Below, in pieces: positions 52,906 through 60,605 of a stretch of DNA of 64,000 nucleotides; within the stretch, counting starts at the first letter, position 1, and the number at the start of each line of letters is the position of its first letter. The stretch comes from Sorangium sp051521495 (GTDB lineage Bacteria > Myxococcota_A > Polyangia > Polyangiales > Polyangiaceae), in assembly GCF_051521495.1 (NCBI RefSeq), contig NZ_CP150355.1, positions 1,550,001 to 1,614,000 on the forward strand, read 5' to 3'. The notes beneath the pieces are model-generated. The model saw nothing but the letters and a program-made list of their open reading frames with translations. It searched no databases and was not told where the DNA came from. A program made the position numbers and the translations under genes.

Positions 52906-54092
52906 AGATCCTCGATGTCGCGGAGTTCTTTTCGTCCCGCGGGGGCGGCGTGCGGTCGTACCTGGAGGAGCTCGTTCGCCAGGGGAGCCGGCGCGGCCAC
53001 GAGGTGGTCGTCGTGGCGCCCGGCCCGCGCGACGAGGTCGTGCCGCTCGAGCGGGGCCGCATCGTGCGGGTGGCCGGCCCGCCGATGCCCTACGACCCGA
53101 CCTACCATGCGCTCCTCCGGCTCGGCGCCGCGCGCGCGATCATCCGCCGCGAGGCGCCTGACGTGGTGCAGGCGAGCGCGCCGTACACGGCCGCGCTCGT
53201 CGCGGCGAGCGCCCGCGAGGTCCCGCTGCGCGCGCTCGTGTACCACTCCGATCAGATCAGCACCTACGCGGCGCCGCTGCTCGACCGGGTGCGCCCGCGC
53301 GCTGTCGCCCGGGCTCTGGAGGGCGCGCTGTTCGCCTGGCCGCGGGCGCTGTCGCGGCGGTTCGACGCGACGATCGCCCCCGGGAATTTCATCGCGGAGC
53401 AGCTCCGTAGCCACGGCTGCGAGCGCGTCCACCGCGTCACCTTCGGCGTGAAGCGCGGCGACTTCGACCCCTCCCGCGCGGACCCGGCGCTGCGCCGCGG
53501 CCTGCTCGGCCGGTTCGCGGACGAGCCCTCGGCCGCGCTGCTCCTCGTCGCGTGCCGGCTCGCCGTCGAGAAGCGGGTCGCGCTCGTGATCGACGCGGCG
53601 CGAGAGCTCGCGGCGCGGCGCCCGGTCGCGCTCGCGGTGCTGGGCGACGGGCCCGAGCGTGCGCGGCTCGAGCGCCGCGCGGCCGCCTTGCCGCAGGTGA
53701 CCTTCCTCGGCTTCGCCAAGGACCGCGCCACCTACGCGGCGATGCACGCCAGCGCCGACGTCTTCGTCCACGGGGGCGCGGCCGAGACGTTCGGCTTCGT
53801 GCTGGGCGAGGCGCTGTGCTCTGGCCTGCCGCTCGTCGTCCCGGCCGCCGGCGCCGCGATGGACTTCGTGAGCCCCGGCGCCGGCGAGGTGTACCCGCCG
53901 CGCGCCTCGCCCGGCGAGGTGGCCGCCGCGATCGAGCGGGTGCTCGCGCGCCCGCGGGAGGAGCGCGTCGCGGCGGCGCGCGCCGCGGGCGAGCGGCTGC
54001 CCACGAGCGACGAGCACTTCGACGCGCTGTTCGCGCTCTACGCGGACCTGCTCGCGCGCGGGGTGCGCAACGGGGTAGGCGACGCGCGCTGA
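52902..54092 (+). CDS. GT4-family glycosyltransferase
   Basis: A 396-residue GT-B enzyme. It begins KILDVAEFFSSRGGGVRSYL, the acceptor-side Gly loop, and has LLLVACRLAVEKRVALVIDA and HGGAAETFGFVLGEALCSGL, the EX7E nucleotide-sugar site. GTG 52902 overlaps the stop of the MMPL gene (GTGA) with GGGAG upstream, so exporter and transferase are coupled. It resembles mannosyl- or glucosyltransferases of phosphatidylinositol or diacylglycerol type; the acceptor is not determined. Confidence 0.92.
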   Translation: MKILDVAEFFSSRGGGVRSYLEELVRQGSRRGHEVVVVAPGPRDEVVPLERGRIVRVAGPPMPYDPTYHALLRLGAARAIIRREAPDVVQASAPYTAALVAASAREVPLRALVYHSDQISTYAAPLLDRVRPRAVARALEGALFAWPRALSRRFDATIAPGNFIAEQLRSHGCERVHRVTFGVKRGDFDPSRADPALRRGLLGRFADEPSAALLLVACRLAVEKRVALVIDAARELAARRPVALAVLGDGPERARLERRAAALPQVTFLGFAKDRATYAAMHASADVFVHGGAAETFGFVLGEALCSGLPLVVPAAGAAMDFVSPGAGEVYPPRASPGEVAAAIERVLARPREERVAAARAAGERLPTSDEHFDALFALYADLLARGVRNGVGDAR

Positions 54093-54138
54093 CGTCGCGG
54101 ACGTCGCGGACGCTAGCTTGCTCGCGAGAGGACCGATC

Positions 54139-55458
54139 GTGCGCCCCTTCCTGCTGATCTCGCCCGCCTTCGCGCCCCAGACGAGCGTCGGCGCCTTCCG
54201 CTGGGTGAAGCTCGCGCGGCACCTGCCGCCCCACGGCTTTCGCCCCGCCGTCCTGTCGGGGACCTTCCCCGAGGATCCGCGCGATGACGGGCTGCTCGCC
54301 GCGCTGCCGCCCGAGGTGGAGGTCGTCGACGAGTACCTCGACCCCGCCGTCCTCGCCGCGGGCGCCGCCCTCCGCGCCCTGCGCGCGCGGGCGCCGCTCC
54401 CCGCGGGGCGCGCGGGGCCGCTCGTCGGGCTCCGCCCGTTCCAGGCGCTCACCGACCGCTGGATCGCGCACGCGCCGCGCGGCGCGCGGGCGGCGGTCGC
54501 CCTGGCCCGCCGCACCGGCGCGCGGGCCGTCGTGGTGAGCGCCGGCCCGTACTCGGCCTGCCCGGTCGGCCTCCACGTGAAGCGGGCGCTCGGCGTGCCG
54601 CTCGTCCTCGACATGCGCGACCCGTACTCGCTGCACGAGACGGGGAACGGGCCGCCGTCCGGCCTGGCCGAGCGGGCCCGGCGCGCCATCGTGCCGCGCC
54701 TCGAGCGCCGCTGGCTCGAGGGCGCCGATCACGTGATCTTCAACACGCGGGCCGCGCTCGAGGCCTACCGCGCCCGCTTCCCCGAGCTCTCGTCGAAGTC
54801 CTCGTTCGTGCGCAACCACTTCGATCTCGCGCTGTACGCGCCGGCGCCCGCGCCCGAGCCGCCCCGCCGGTTCGTCGTGCTCCACCTCGGCACGATCCGC
54901 GAGGAGGCCTCCGCCGACCAGATAGGGGCCGCGCTGCGGCGGTTCATCGACCGCGAGCGGCTCGCGCCCGGCGACGTCGTGCTCCGGCAGATCGGCCGGA
55001 TGTCCGACCACGATCGCGCCTGCTTCGAGCGCATGGGGCTCACGCCGTACATCGAGGCGCTCCCCCCGGTCCCGCAGCGCGACGTGCTCGGCGAGCTCAG
55101 GCGGGCGCACGTGCTGCTCGCGATGCTCAGCCCCCACGTCGTGCTGCGCGTCTCGGCCAAGACCTACGACTACGCCGCGTCGGGGATGCCCGTCGTCAGC
55201 GTGACGGCGAACCGGGAGGTCGACGAGCTCCTCTCGTACCGGAGCGACAACGCGCGCGTCGCGCCGGGCGACGTCGACGGCATCGCCGCCGCGCTCGCGC
55301 GCCACCTCGCGCGCTTCCGGGAGACGGGCGCGCTGCCGGTCCCGGCGCCGCCGCCCCGCGAGCTCTCCTCCGAAGCCGCGGCGGCCCGGATCGCCGCGAT
55401 CCTGGACCGCGTCATCGCCGACGCGGCCGACGCCCATCGCGCCCGCCGGTCCCCATGA
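54139..55458 (+). CDS. GT-B glycosyltransferase
   Basis: A 439-residue protein with the two-domain GT-B pattern: N-terminal LLISPAFAPQTSVGAFRWVK, then VPLVLDMRDPYSLHETG, a feature of many GT4-like transferases, and a C-terminal half with VVLHLGTIREEASADQI, LLAMLSPHVVLRVSAKTYDY and ASGMPVVSVTANREV. The usual EX7E glutamates are less clear. GTG 54139 is preferred since GAGAGGA precedes it; a TTG at 54118 is the other option. It follows the preceding transferase by about 45 bases in the same direction. Confidence 0.85.
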   Translation: MRPFLLISPAFAPQTSVGAFRWVKLARHLPPHGFRPAVLSGTFPEDPRDDGLLAALPPEVEVVDEYLDPAVLAAGAALRALRARAPLPAGRAGPLVGLRPFQALTDRWIAHAPRGARAAVALARRTGARAVVVSAGPYSACPVGLHVKRALGVPLVLDMRDPYSLHETGNGPPSGLAERARRAIVPRLERRWLEGADHVIFNTRAALEAYRARFPELSSKSSFVRNHFDLALYAPAPAPEPPRRFVVLHLGTIREEASADQIGAALRRFIDRERLAPGDVVLRQIGRMSDHDRACFERMGLTPYIEALPPVPQRDVLGELRRAHVLLAMLSPHVVLRVSAKTYDYAASGMPVVSVTANREVDELLSYRSDNARVAPGDVDGIAAALARHLARFRETGALPVPAPPPRELSSEAAAARIAAILDRVIADAADAHRARRSP

Positions 55459-55563
55459 AAGCGGCAGGCCGGCAATGCCTCACGCGCCGGGCCACCGGCA
55501 AGCACTAGACTGGCGCGCGCCGCGCCGCCCTCGCGGCGCCATCACCCATCCGCGGAGCTGTGC

Positions 55564-57012
55564 ATGCGCTTTCTCCACCCCGAGCGTGACGAGAACCTTG
55601 AGCTCGCGCTCGAAGACGTGTTCCTGACCCCCGGGTACTTCTCCGGCGGCTCCCGCCTCGAGACCGACCTGCGCCCCGCGGACTTCCCGGGCGGCTCGCA
55701 CCCGATCGTCTCGGCGAACATGAACGCGGTCACCGGCAAGCGGATGGCGGAGACGATGGCCCGCTTCGGCGGCCTCGGCGTGCTCCCGCAGGACATGGAT
55801 CTCGACACGGTCGAGCGCATCGTCCGCCACATCAAGCGCGCCGACCCGCGCTACGACACGCCCCTCTCGGTCTCCCCGCGGGCGACGCTCCGCGACGTGC
55901 ACGGCATCATCCGCAAGCGATCGCACGACATGGTGGTCGTGGTCGACGACGAACGGCGCCCGATCGGCATCGTCACCCACGCCGACCTGCGCGACCGGGA
56001 CCAGTACACGCCCGCGTCCGCGCTCATGTCGCCGCGCCTCATCACCATCCCTGTCGGCACGCCGAACCGGGCGGCGTTCCTGCTCATGGAGGACGCGCGC
56101 GTGAAGGCGGTCCCCGTGCTCGACGAGGACGGGCGGCTCCACGGCGTGCTGACGCGCGACGACGCCGTGCGCCTCGAGCTGCTCAGGCCGACGCTCGACG
56201 GCGGCGGCGAGCTCATGGTCGCGGCGGCGATCGGGATCTCCGCGCAGGCGGCCCAGAGCGCCGCGCGCCTGCTCGAGATCGGCGTCTCCGCGATCGTGCT
56301 CGACACCGCGCACGGCCACCAGCGCCGGATGATCGAGGCGATCCGCGCGGTGCGGGGCGCCATCGGCGACGCCGTCCCGCTCGTGGCCGGCAACGTCTGC
56401 ACGGCGGAGGGCACGCGGGATCTCATCGAGGCGGGCGCCGACATCGTGAAGGTGAACGTCGGCCCCGGCGCGATGTGCACGACGCGCATGCAGACCGGCG
56501 CCGGCCGGCCGACGTTCTCCTCGGTGCTCGCGTGCGCCCGAGAGGCGCGCCGCCACGGCAAGCGGGTCTGGGCCGACGGCGGCGTCCGTTACCCGCGCGA
56601 CGTGGCGCTCTACCTCGCCGCCGGCGCCTCGCGCGTCATGGTCGGAACGACGCTCGCCGGCACGTACGAGAGCCCGGGCGACGTGAAGGAGGACCGCGAC
56701 GGGCTGCTCTACAAGGAGAACTACGGCATGGCGAGCGCTCGCGCGGTCAGCGAGCGCACCGCCGACCTCGACGCGTTCGAGCGCGCGAAGAAGGCCTTCT
56801 TCCGCGAGGGCATCTCGACGTCGCGCATCTACATCCACGAGGGGCGCGAGAGCGTCGGCGCCATCCTGATCGAGATGATCACCGGCGTGCAGTCGGCGTG
56901 CACCTACGCCGGCGCGGCGAACCTCGACGAGCTCCACGACAAGGCCGTCATCGGGGTGCAGACGCTCTCGGGCTACGGCGAGGGCAAGCCGCACGGCGTC
57001 GAGCGGCGCTGA
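55564..57012 (+). CDS. guaB1: GuaB1-type IMPDH/GMPR-family protein, probable GMP reductase
   Basis: A 482-residue TIM-barrel enzyme with two CBS domains inserted (about 95-215). The start MRFLHPERDENLELALEDVF and IVSANMNAVTGKRMAETMAR match the GuaB1 branch, which in mycobacteria was shown to be a GMP reductase rather than an IMP dehydrogenase. The catalytic loop VGPGAMCTTRMQTG gives Cys305. DIVKVNVGPG and ADGGVRYPRDVALYLAAGA are the phosphate-binding parts. If the same holds here it would convert GMP to IMP with NADPH, under adenine or guanine nucleotide control through the CBS domains. GGAG lies seven bases before the ATG. Confidence 0.9.
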   Translation: MRFLHPERDENLELALEDVFLTPGYFSGGSRLETDLRPADFPGGSHPIVSANMNAVTGKRMAETMARFGGLGVLPQDMDLDTVERIVRHIKRADPRYDTPLSVSPRATLRDVHGIIRKRSHDMVVVVDDERRPIGIVTHADLRDRDQYTPASALMSPRLITIPVGTPNRAAFLLMEDARVKAVPVLDEDGRLHGVLTRDDAVRLELLRPTLDGGGELMVAAAIGISAQAAQSAARLLEIGVSAIVLDTAHGHQRRMIEAIRAVRGAIGDAVPLVAGNVCTAEGTRDLIEAGADIVKVNVGPGAMCTTRMQTGAGRPTFSSVLACAREARRHGKRVWADGGVRYPRDVALYLAAGASRVMVGTTLAGTYESPGDVKEDRDGLLYKENYGMASARAVSERTADLDAFERAKKAFFREGISTSRIYIHEGRESVGAILIEMITGVQSACTYAGAANLDELHDKAVIGVQTLSGYGEGKPHGVERR

Positions 57013-57153
57013 TCGGACGTCGCGCGCCGCGCCATGTCGCGCGCCGCGCCACGTCTCACGTACGCCCGATCCGCGGCATGGGATGACGGAAAGGTGACGT
57101 GACTTCCACCTGGGCAGCGATGAATCTCCGGCTGCTTACCGTCGAGGTCTTCC

Positions 57154-57792
57154 ATGCCGAACGCTCCCGCTCCACGTCTCACCGCCGCGCGCCGCGCCAT
57201 TCGCCGGTTCATCGGCCGCACCTGGCTGTCCGTGTTCGGCTGGCGTGTGGACGGCATGACGGAGCTCCCGTCGAAGGCGGTGCTGATCGCGTCGCCCCAC
57301 ACCTCGAACTGGGATTTCCCCTTCACGCTCGCGGTCAGCTACGTGCTCGATCTCGAGTTCTCCTGGCTCGGCAAGCACACCCTCTTCGAGCCGCCGTTCG
57401 GCTCCTTTTTCAGGTGGCTCGGCGGCGTCCCCGTCGACCGCCGCGACCGCAACAACCTCGTCGCGGCCGTGGTCGACGTGCTGAAGCAGCGCGACGAGCT
57501 CATTCTGATCATCGCGCCCGAGGGCACGCGCTCCCGCACGAAGCGCTGGAAGACGGGCTTCTACTACGTCGCGCTCGGCGCCGGCGTCCCGATCCTCCTC
57601 GGCTACCTCGACTTCCCCCGGAAGCGGGGTGGGATCCTCCACGTGTTCCACCCGACGGGCGACATCGAGGCCGACATGGCGGCGATTTGCCGCTATTACG
57701 AAGGTATCGAAGGAAAGCACCCGGAGCGGATGAGCGAGATCACGCTCGGCACCAGGGATGCTCCGTCGAACGGCGCCGTGCAGCACCCCTGA
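57154..57792 (+). CDS. PlsC-type 1-acyl-glycerol-phosphate acyltransferase family protein
   Basis: A 212-residue membrane-associated acyltransferase. The HX4D catalytic motif is HTSNWD (His49, Asp54), and block III is APEGTRSRTKRWKTGFYYVA with Glu about 127. VPVDRRDRNNLV and PILLGYLDFPRKRGG are typical of the bacterial PlsC-like branch found outside the main phospholipid path. It probably acylates a lysophospholipid or a glycolipid. GAGG precedes the ATG by six bases. It closes the glycosyltransferase/MMPL region, which fits glycolipid assembly. Confidence 0.9.
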   Translation: MPNAPAPRLTAARRAIRRFIGRTWLSVFGWRVDGMTELPSKAVLIASPHTSNWDFPFTLAVSYVLDLEFSWLGKHTLFEPPFGSFFRWLGGVPVDRRDRNNLVAAVVDVLKQRDELILIIAPEGTRSRTKRWKTGFYYVALGAGVPILLGYLDFPRKRGGILHVFHPTGDIEADMAAICRYYEGIEGKHPERMSEITLGTRDAPSNGAVQHP

Positions 57793-57834
57793 GCTCGGGT
57801 CGATGGCGCGCGAGCCGCTCGCGCGCCGCCGGGG

Positions 57835-57960
57835 GCGCTCGTCAGCGCAGGGACGGCGCTCGTCAGCGCAGGGACGGTGCTCGTCAGCGCAGGGACGGCG
57901 CTCGTCAGCGCAGGGACGGCGCTCGTCAGCGCAGGGACGGCGCTCGTCAGCGCAGGGACG
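57835..57960. repeat. six copies of a 21-bp tandem repeat
   Basis: Units start at 57835, 57856, 57877, 57898, 57919 and 57940, each of the form gcgctcgtcagcgcaggg plus acg; only the third differs (gtgctc). The array sits between the acyltransferase stop and the end of the convergent gene, whose last few codons lie in it. Confidence 0.95.
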
Positions 57961-58414
57961 GCGCGCGCACCGACGAGACGGGCCCTGCTGTGATCCTCGT
58001 CGTCAGCACGCCGGCGAGCGTCCATTCGAACGCGGAGCGATCGGTGTAGACGTTGAAGCGGCCGCCCGTGGCGAGGTTGGCGACAGTGACGCCCATGGCG
58101 ACGAGCCCCGGCCGCACGAGGATATGGACCTCCTTCAGCTTGCCGGGGTTCCGCATGTGCCACGCCGTGAGCCTGGCCCGGACGTCGCTGTCATAGCCGG
58201 TGCCGAGCTCGAAATCGTCGAATACGACCGGGTGCAGGCCCGATTCGATGAGGGTCTCCAGGTGCCTGATCGCCGGCTCGATGAGATCGAGCGTCGCGTA
58301 GCCGTCGAGGCGCCTCGTCACGACGTCGGACGCGGGCGTTCGAACGTCGAGGACCCCCCGCGCGGTCGACCAGCGATCGCCCCGTGCTCCGAGCCGAGTG
58401 TGTGCCAAATCCAT
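57947..58414 (-). CDS. STAS/SpoIIAA-like small protein
   Basis: A 155-residue soluble protein. After a short N-terminus, LDGYATLDLIEPAIRHLETL and GLHPVVFDDFELGTGYDSDV, then HILVRPGLVAMGVTVANLAT and FNVYTDRSAFEWTLAG give an alternating beta-alpha pattern like the STAS/SpoIIAA or DUF-type relatives common in myxobacteria. The phospho-acceptor Ser of true anti-anti-sigma factors is not clear (FELGTG in its place). The gene stops inside the first unit, as read on this strand, of the adjacent 21-bp tandem repeat. No partner gene adjoins. Confidence 0.72.
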   Translation of the reverse strand: MDLAHTRLGARGDRWSTARGVLDVRTPASDVVTRRLDGYATLDLIEPAIRHLETLIESGLHPVVFDDFELGTGYDSDVRARLTAWHMRNPGKLKEVHILVRPGLVAMGVTVANLATGGRFNVYTDRSAFEWTLAGVLTTRITAGPVSSVRAPSLR

Positions 58415-58760
58415 CTCGATTTCGAGACTTTAGTCTATGGCTGGCGCTCTGCCATGCGATCCGTCCCGTCCGCGCCGTTCTCCGACGGAGGGGGCCGCGC
58501 AGCCCTCGCGGAGACGGAAAGGGCGCGCGCTGCGCTCGCGGACGGCGCCTCGCCGGCCGGGCGCGCGAGGCGGCGGGCCGCCGGCGCGTCGAGCACGTTC
58601 GGCGGGCTCGGGCGCCTCTTGCGCCGGCGAGCGCCGTCGGCGCGGCCGAAAGCGGCTATGATGGCGTATGATGGCGCGGCTGTTTTGGCCGCCGGCCGGT
58701 GCCGGGCGGTTCGCGAGGCGTCTTCGCCCGCAGCAGAGGGACGAAGGAGGAGCTACCGAG
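58415..58760. other. divergent intergenic region
   Basis: About 345 bases between two divergent small genes. A short AT-richer patch (cgatttcgagactttagtctatgg, 58416-58440) may hold a promoter. No gene is supported; an in-frame extension of the downstream lipoprotein to 58668 lacks a ribosome site. Confidence 0.4.
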
Positions 58761-59195
58761 ATGAGAGGACATGTTTCCAGGGTGCTGCGGCTCGGCGTCG
58801 TGGCGTTTGCGTGCGCGCTGATGGCGGGCTGCGGCGGCCCGCTGCGTTACACGCCGCAGGGCATCGGGAAGGCGCCGGGCGCGGACGCCGTGATCATCGC
58901 CGATGTCAACTTCGACGCGGCCATGACCCGCCTCGACATCAATGCGAAGGATCTCCCGCCGCCCGACCGCCTCGACTCGAGCGCCACCACCTACGTCGTC
59001 TGGGCGCGCCCGGACAGCGACTCGCCCTGGCAGCGGATCGGCGCGCTCAACTTCGACCCCGATGCTCGCACCGGCAAGCTCAAGGACGTGAGCGTTCCGC
59101 TCACCCGGTTCGAGCTCGTCATCAGCGTCGAGAAGACCAGCAATCCCGAGTCGCCGTCCTCGGAGCTCGTCTTCAAGCAAGACGTCGAGTACTGA
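58761..59195 (+). CDS. small conserved-type lipoprotein
   Basis: A 144-residue lipoprotein with signal peptide ending LMAGC (Cys24). The mature part is a single beta domain (DAVIIADVNFDAAMTRLDI, TTYVVWARPD, RFELVISVEKTSNP, SSELVFKQDVEY) resembling an immunoglobulin-like or anti-sigma-linked fold. Not recognised as a named family. AGGAGGAG lies eight bases before ATG 58761, which decides this start. A 22-bp repeat array lies just after the stop. Confidence 0.82.
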   Translation: MRGHVSRVLRLGVVAFACALMAGCGGPLRYTPQGIGKAPGADAVIIADVNFDAAMTRLDINAKDLPPPDRLDSSATTYVVWARPDSDSPWQRIGALNFDPDARTGKLKDVSVPLTRFELVISVEKTSNPESPSSELVFKQDVEY

Positions 59196-59248
59196 CGAGA
59201 CGGCGGCTCCGCCGCACGGATGGCAGGAGTACGGTGAGGGTGCGCGGC

Positions 59249-59370
59249 GGATGCCTGGCGGCGTACCGGAGGATGCCTGGCGGCGTACCGGAGGATGCCT
59301 GGCGGCGTACCGGAGGATGCCTGGCGGCGTACCGGAGGATGCCTGGCGGCGTACCGGAGGATGCCTGGCG
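59249..59370. repeat. 22-bp tandem repeat, five full copies plus a part
   Basis: Units start at 59249, 59271, 59293, 59315 and 59337, each made of ggatgcctggcggcgtaccg plus ga; the sixth (59359) breaks off after ggatgcctggcg and leads into a group of dyads. Since 22 is not a multiple of 3, and all frames stay open, it gives rise to spurious open frames on both strands. Confidence 0.95.
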
Positions 59371-59432
59371 AGGTATCCGGCGATACCTCGCCGGGCATCG
59401 CCGGATACCTGCCAAGGTATCGCCCGATACCT
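59371..59432. promoter_or_regulatory. two adjacent inverted repeats with GGTATC/GATACC motifs
   Basis: aggtatccggcga (59371-59383) pairs with tcgccggatacct (59398-59410), a perfect 13-bp stem with a 14-base loop. Next to it aggtatcg-cc-cgatacct (59415-59432) is a second perfect dyad. In all there are five GGTATC/GATACC half-sites in about 60 bases. It lies between convergent genes, so it may end transcription or bind a protein. The spacer 59433-59566 shows nothing more. Confidence 0.55.
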
Positions 59433-59566
59433 CGCGGGGCAGTGAAGGAACGTCGGTCTGGGGTCAACGGACGGCAGCGCCGGTATGGGAGGACGCCTCA
59501 CCGCCGGGCCATGGCCAGATGCTAGATCTGGACGGCGGGGCCCGCCCGGGCGAGCCCGCGGCGCCC

Positions 59567-60178
59567 TCAGAACGGCTCGGGCCTGGGCGCCTCGGGCTTG
59601 GGTGGCGCGTCCTTCGACGCCTCGGGCTTCTTCCCCCTGCGCGCCTGCTTGGTCATGGCGCGGAAGTCGTCGAGGACCGGCGCCAGGATGGCGCGGAAGG
59701 TCGCGTTCTGGCGGGCGATCGTGCGCGCCAGGTCGAGCGCGGCGAGGCCGGGGCCGATGACGGTCTCGGCGGTGGCGAGGACGTCGTCGTCGAGGTGGCG
59801 CGCCAGGTCCTGGAGCGCGTCGGCGACCTTCTGCTGGGCCAGGGCGCGCTTCAGGCGCCGCTCGAGCAACTCCACCTCGAACCGCTCGGGGTCATCGCCG
59901 TCGTCCTGGTCCCCGAGCACGTGGAACGATCGCGCGAGCGGGCTGTCCTTGCCGTCCTTGGGGCGCAAGAGCGCGAACAGCTTGGCGAGCGGAGGCCCCA
60001 GCACGCCGAGGCTGCGGCCGACGCTGCGCGTGCGCCGGCCCTCCTCGAGCCGCTCCAGACCAGGCCAGAGCGCCTGGATGGCCTCGATGTGCTGGAGTGT
60101 CTTCTCGACGCGCTCCTCGATCTGGGCGGCCGAGAGCTGATCGACGTCCGTGGGGTCTTGCACAGGTTGCTTGGGCAT
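59567..60178 (-). CDS. helical protein of unknown function
   Basis: A 203-residue soluble protein, mostly long amphipathic helices: QIEERVEKTLQHIEAIQALW, FEVELLERRLKRALAQQKVA and ALDLARTIARQNATFRAILA. The C-terminus is Lys/Pro-rich (GKKPEASKDAPPKPEAPRPE). The family is not recognised. AGGAGG precedes ATG 60178 at good spacing, which supports it as a real gene. It follows a small operon of unknown function on the same strand. Confidence 0.75.
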   Translation of the reverse strand: MPKQPVQDPTDVDQLSAAQIEERVEKTLQHIEAIQALWPGLERLEEGRRTRSVGRSLGVLGPPLAKLFALLRPKDGKDSPLARSFHVLGDQDDGDDPERFEVELLERRLKRALAQQKVADALQDLARHLDDDVLATAETVIGPGLAALDLARTIARQNATFRAILAPVLDDFRAMTKQARRGKKPEASKDAPPKPEAPRPEPF

Positions 60179-60287
60179 GAACCGACCTCCTTGGTTGGGC
60201 GCGCGCCGTGCTCGGCGCGCGCGGATGTCGGGAAGCTACGTGGACGTCGTGGCCGGAGGCAATCCGCGCGACGCGGCGGAAATTTGC

Positions 60288-60548
60288 TCAGCCGCCGGAA
60301 GGCGCTTCGCAGCAGAGGATGGTGTCATTCTCGAGGTGCGGCTCGGCGTACTGGTCACCGCCTTTCACCTCGAACAAGCCATCCCGGTCCACCTCGACGG
60401 TGGCGCTGACGCCGTCCACGGTGCCCTCGGTGGGCATCGCCAGACAGTCCCTCCCGTTCCGAACCCATTGGATGTTCTCCTGGGGTTCGAGGACCGTATC
60501 GGTAGCGCACTTCGTCTGCAGTTGGAAATGCAGGGTAGCCGAGCCCAC
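60288..60548 (-). CDS. small Cys-containing protein or 5'-truncated gene
   Basis: An 86-residue open frame with a natural-looking beta-rich sequence: SATLHFQLQTKCATDTVL, VRNGRDCLAMPTEG, VDGVSATVEVDRDG and NDTILCCEAP. Only a GTG at 60548 can start it, without a ribosome site. The same frame is open about 15 codons further upstream (CSPCSHGVVHW), while a good ATG (MKLLSMFAWRRP) lies in another frame, so a frameshift may have split the signal peptide from the body. It is downstream of a 274-residue protein gene in the same direction. Confidence 0.5.
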   Translation of the reverse strand: MGSATLHFQLQTKCATDTVLEPQENIQWVRNGRDCLAMPTEGTVDGVSATVEVDRDGLFEVKGGDQYAEPHLENDTILCCEAPSGG

Positions 60549-60605
60549 CCAATGGACGACGCCATGCGAACATGGAGAGCAATTTCATGCGAGAGCGCAA
60601 TGCGC

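Noticed and set aside
43574..57792. Polyketide or nonribosomal peptide cluster
   Set aside because: No ketosynthase, acyl carrier, adenylation or condensation domain is present; the genes are glycosyltransferases, an exporter and an acyltransferase.
57758..60409. Plus-strand frame of 883 codons
   Set aside because: It runs through two tandem repeat arrays and antisense to real genes; no fold or signal is visible.
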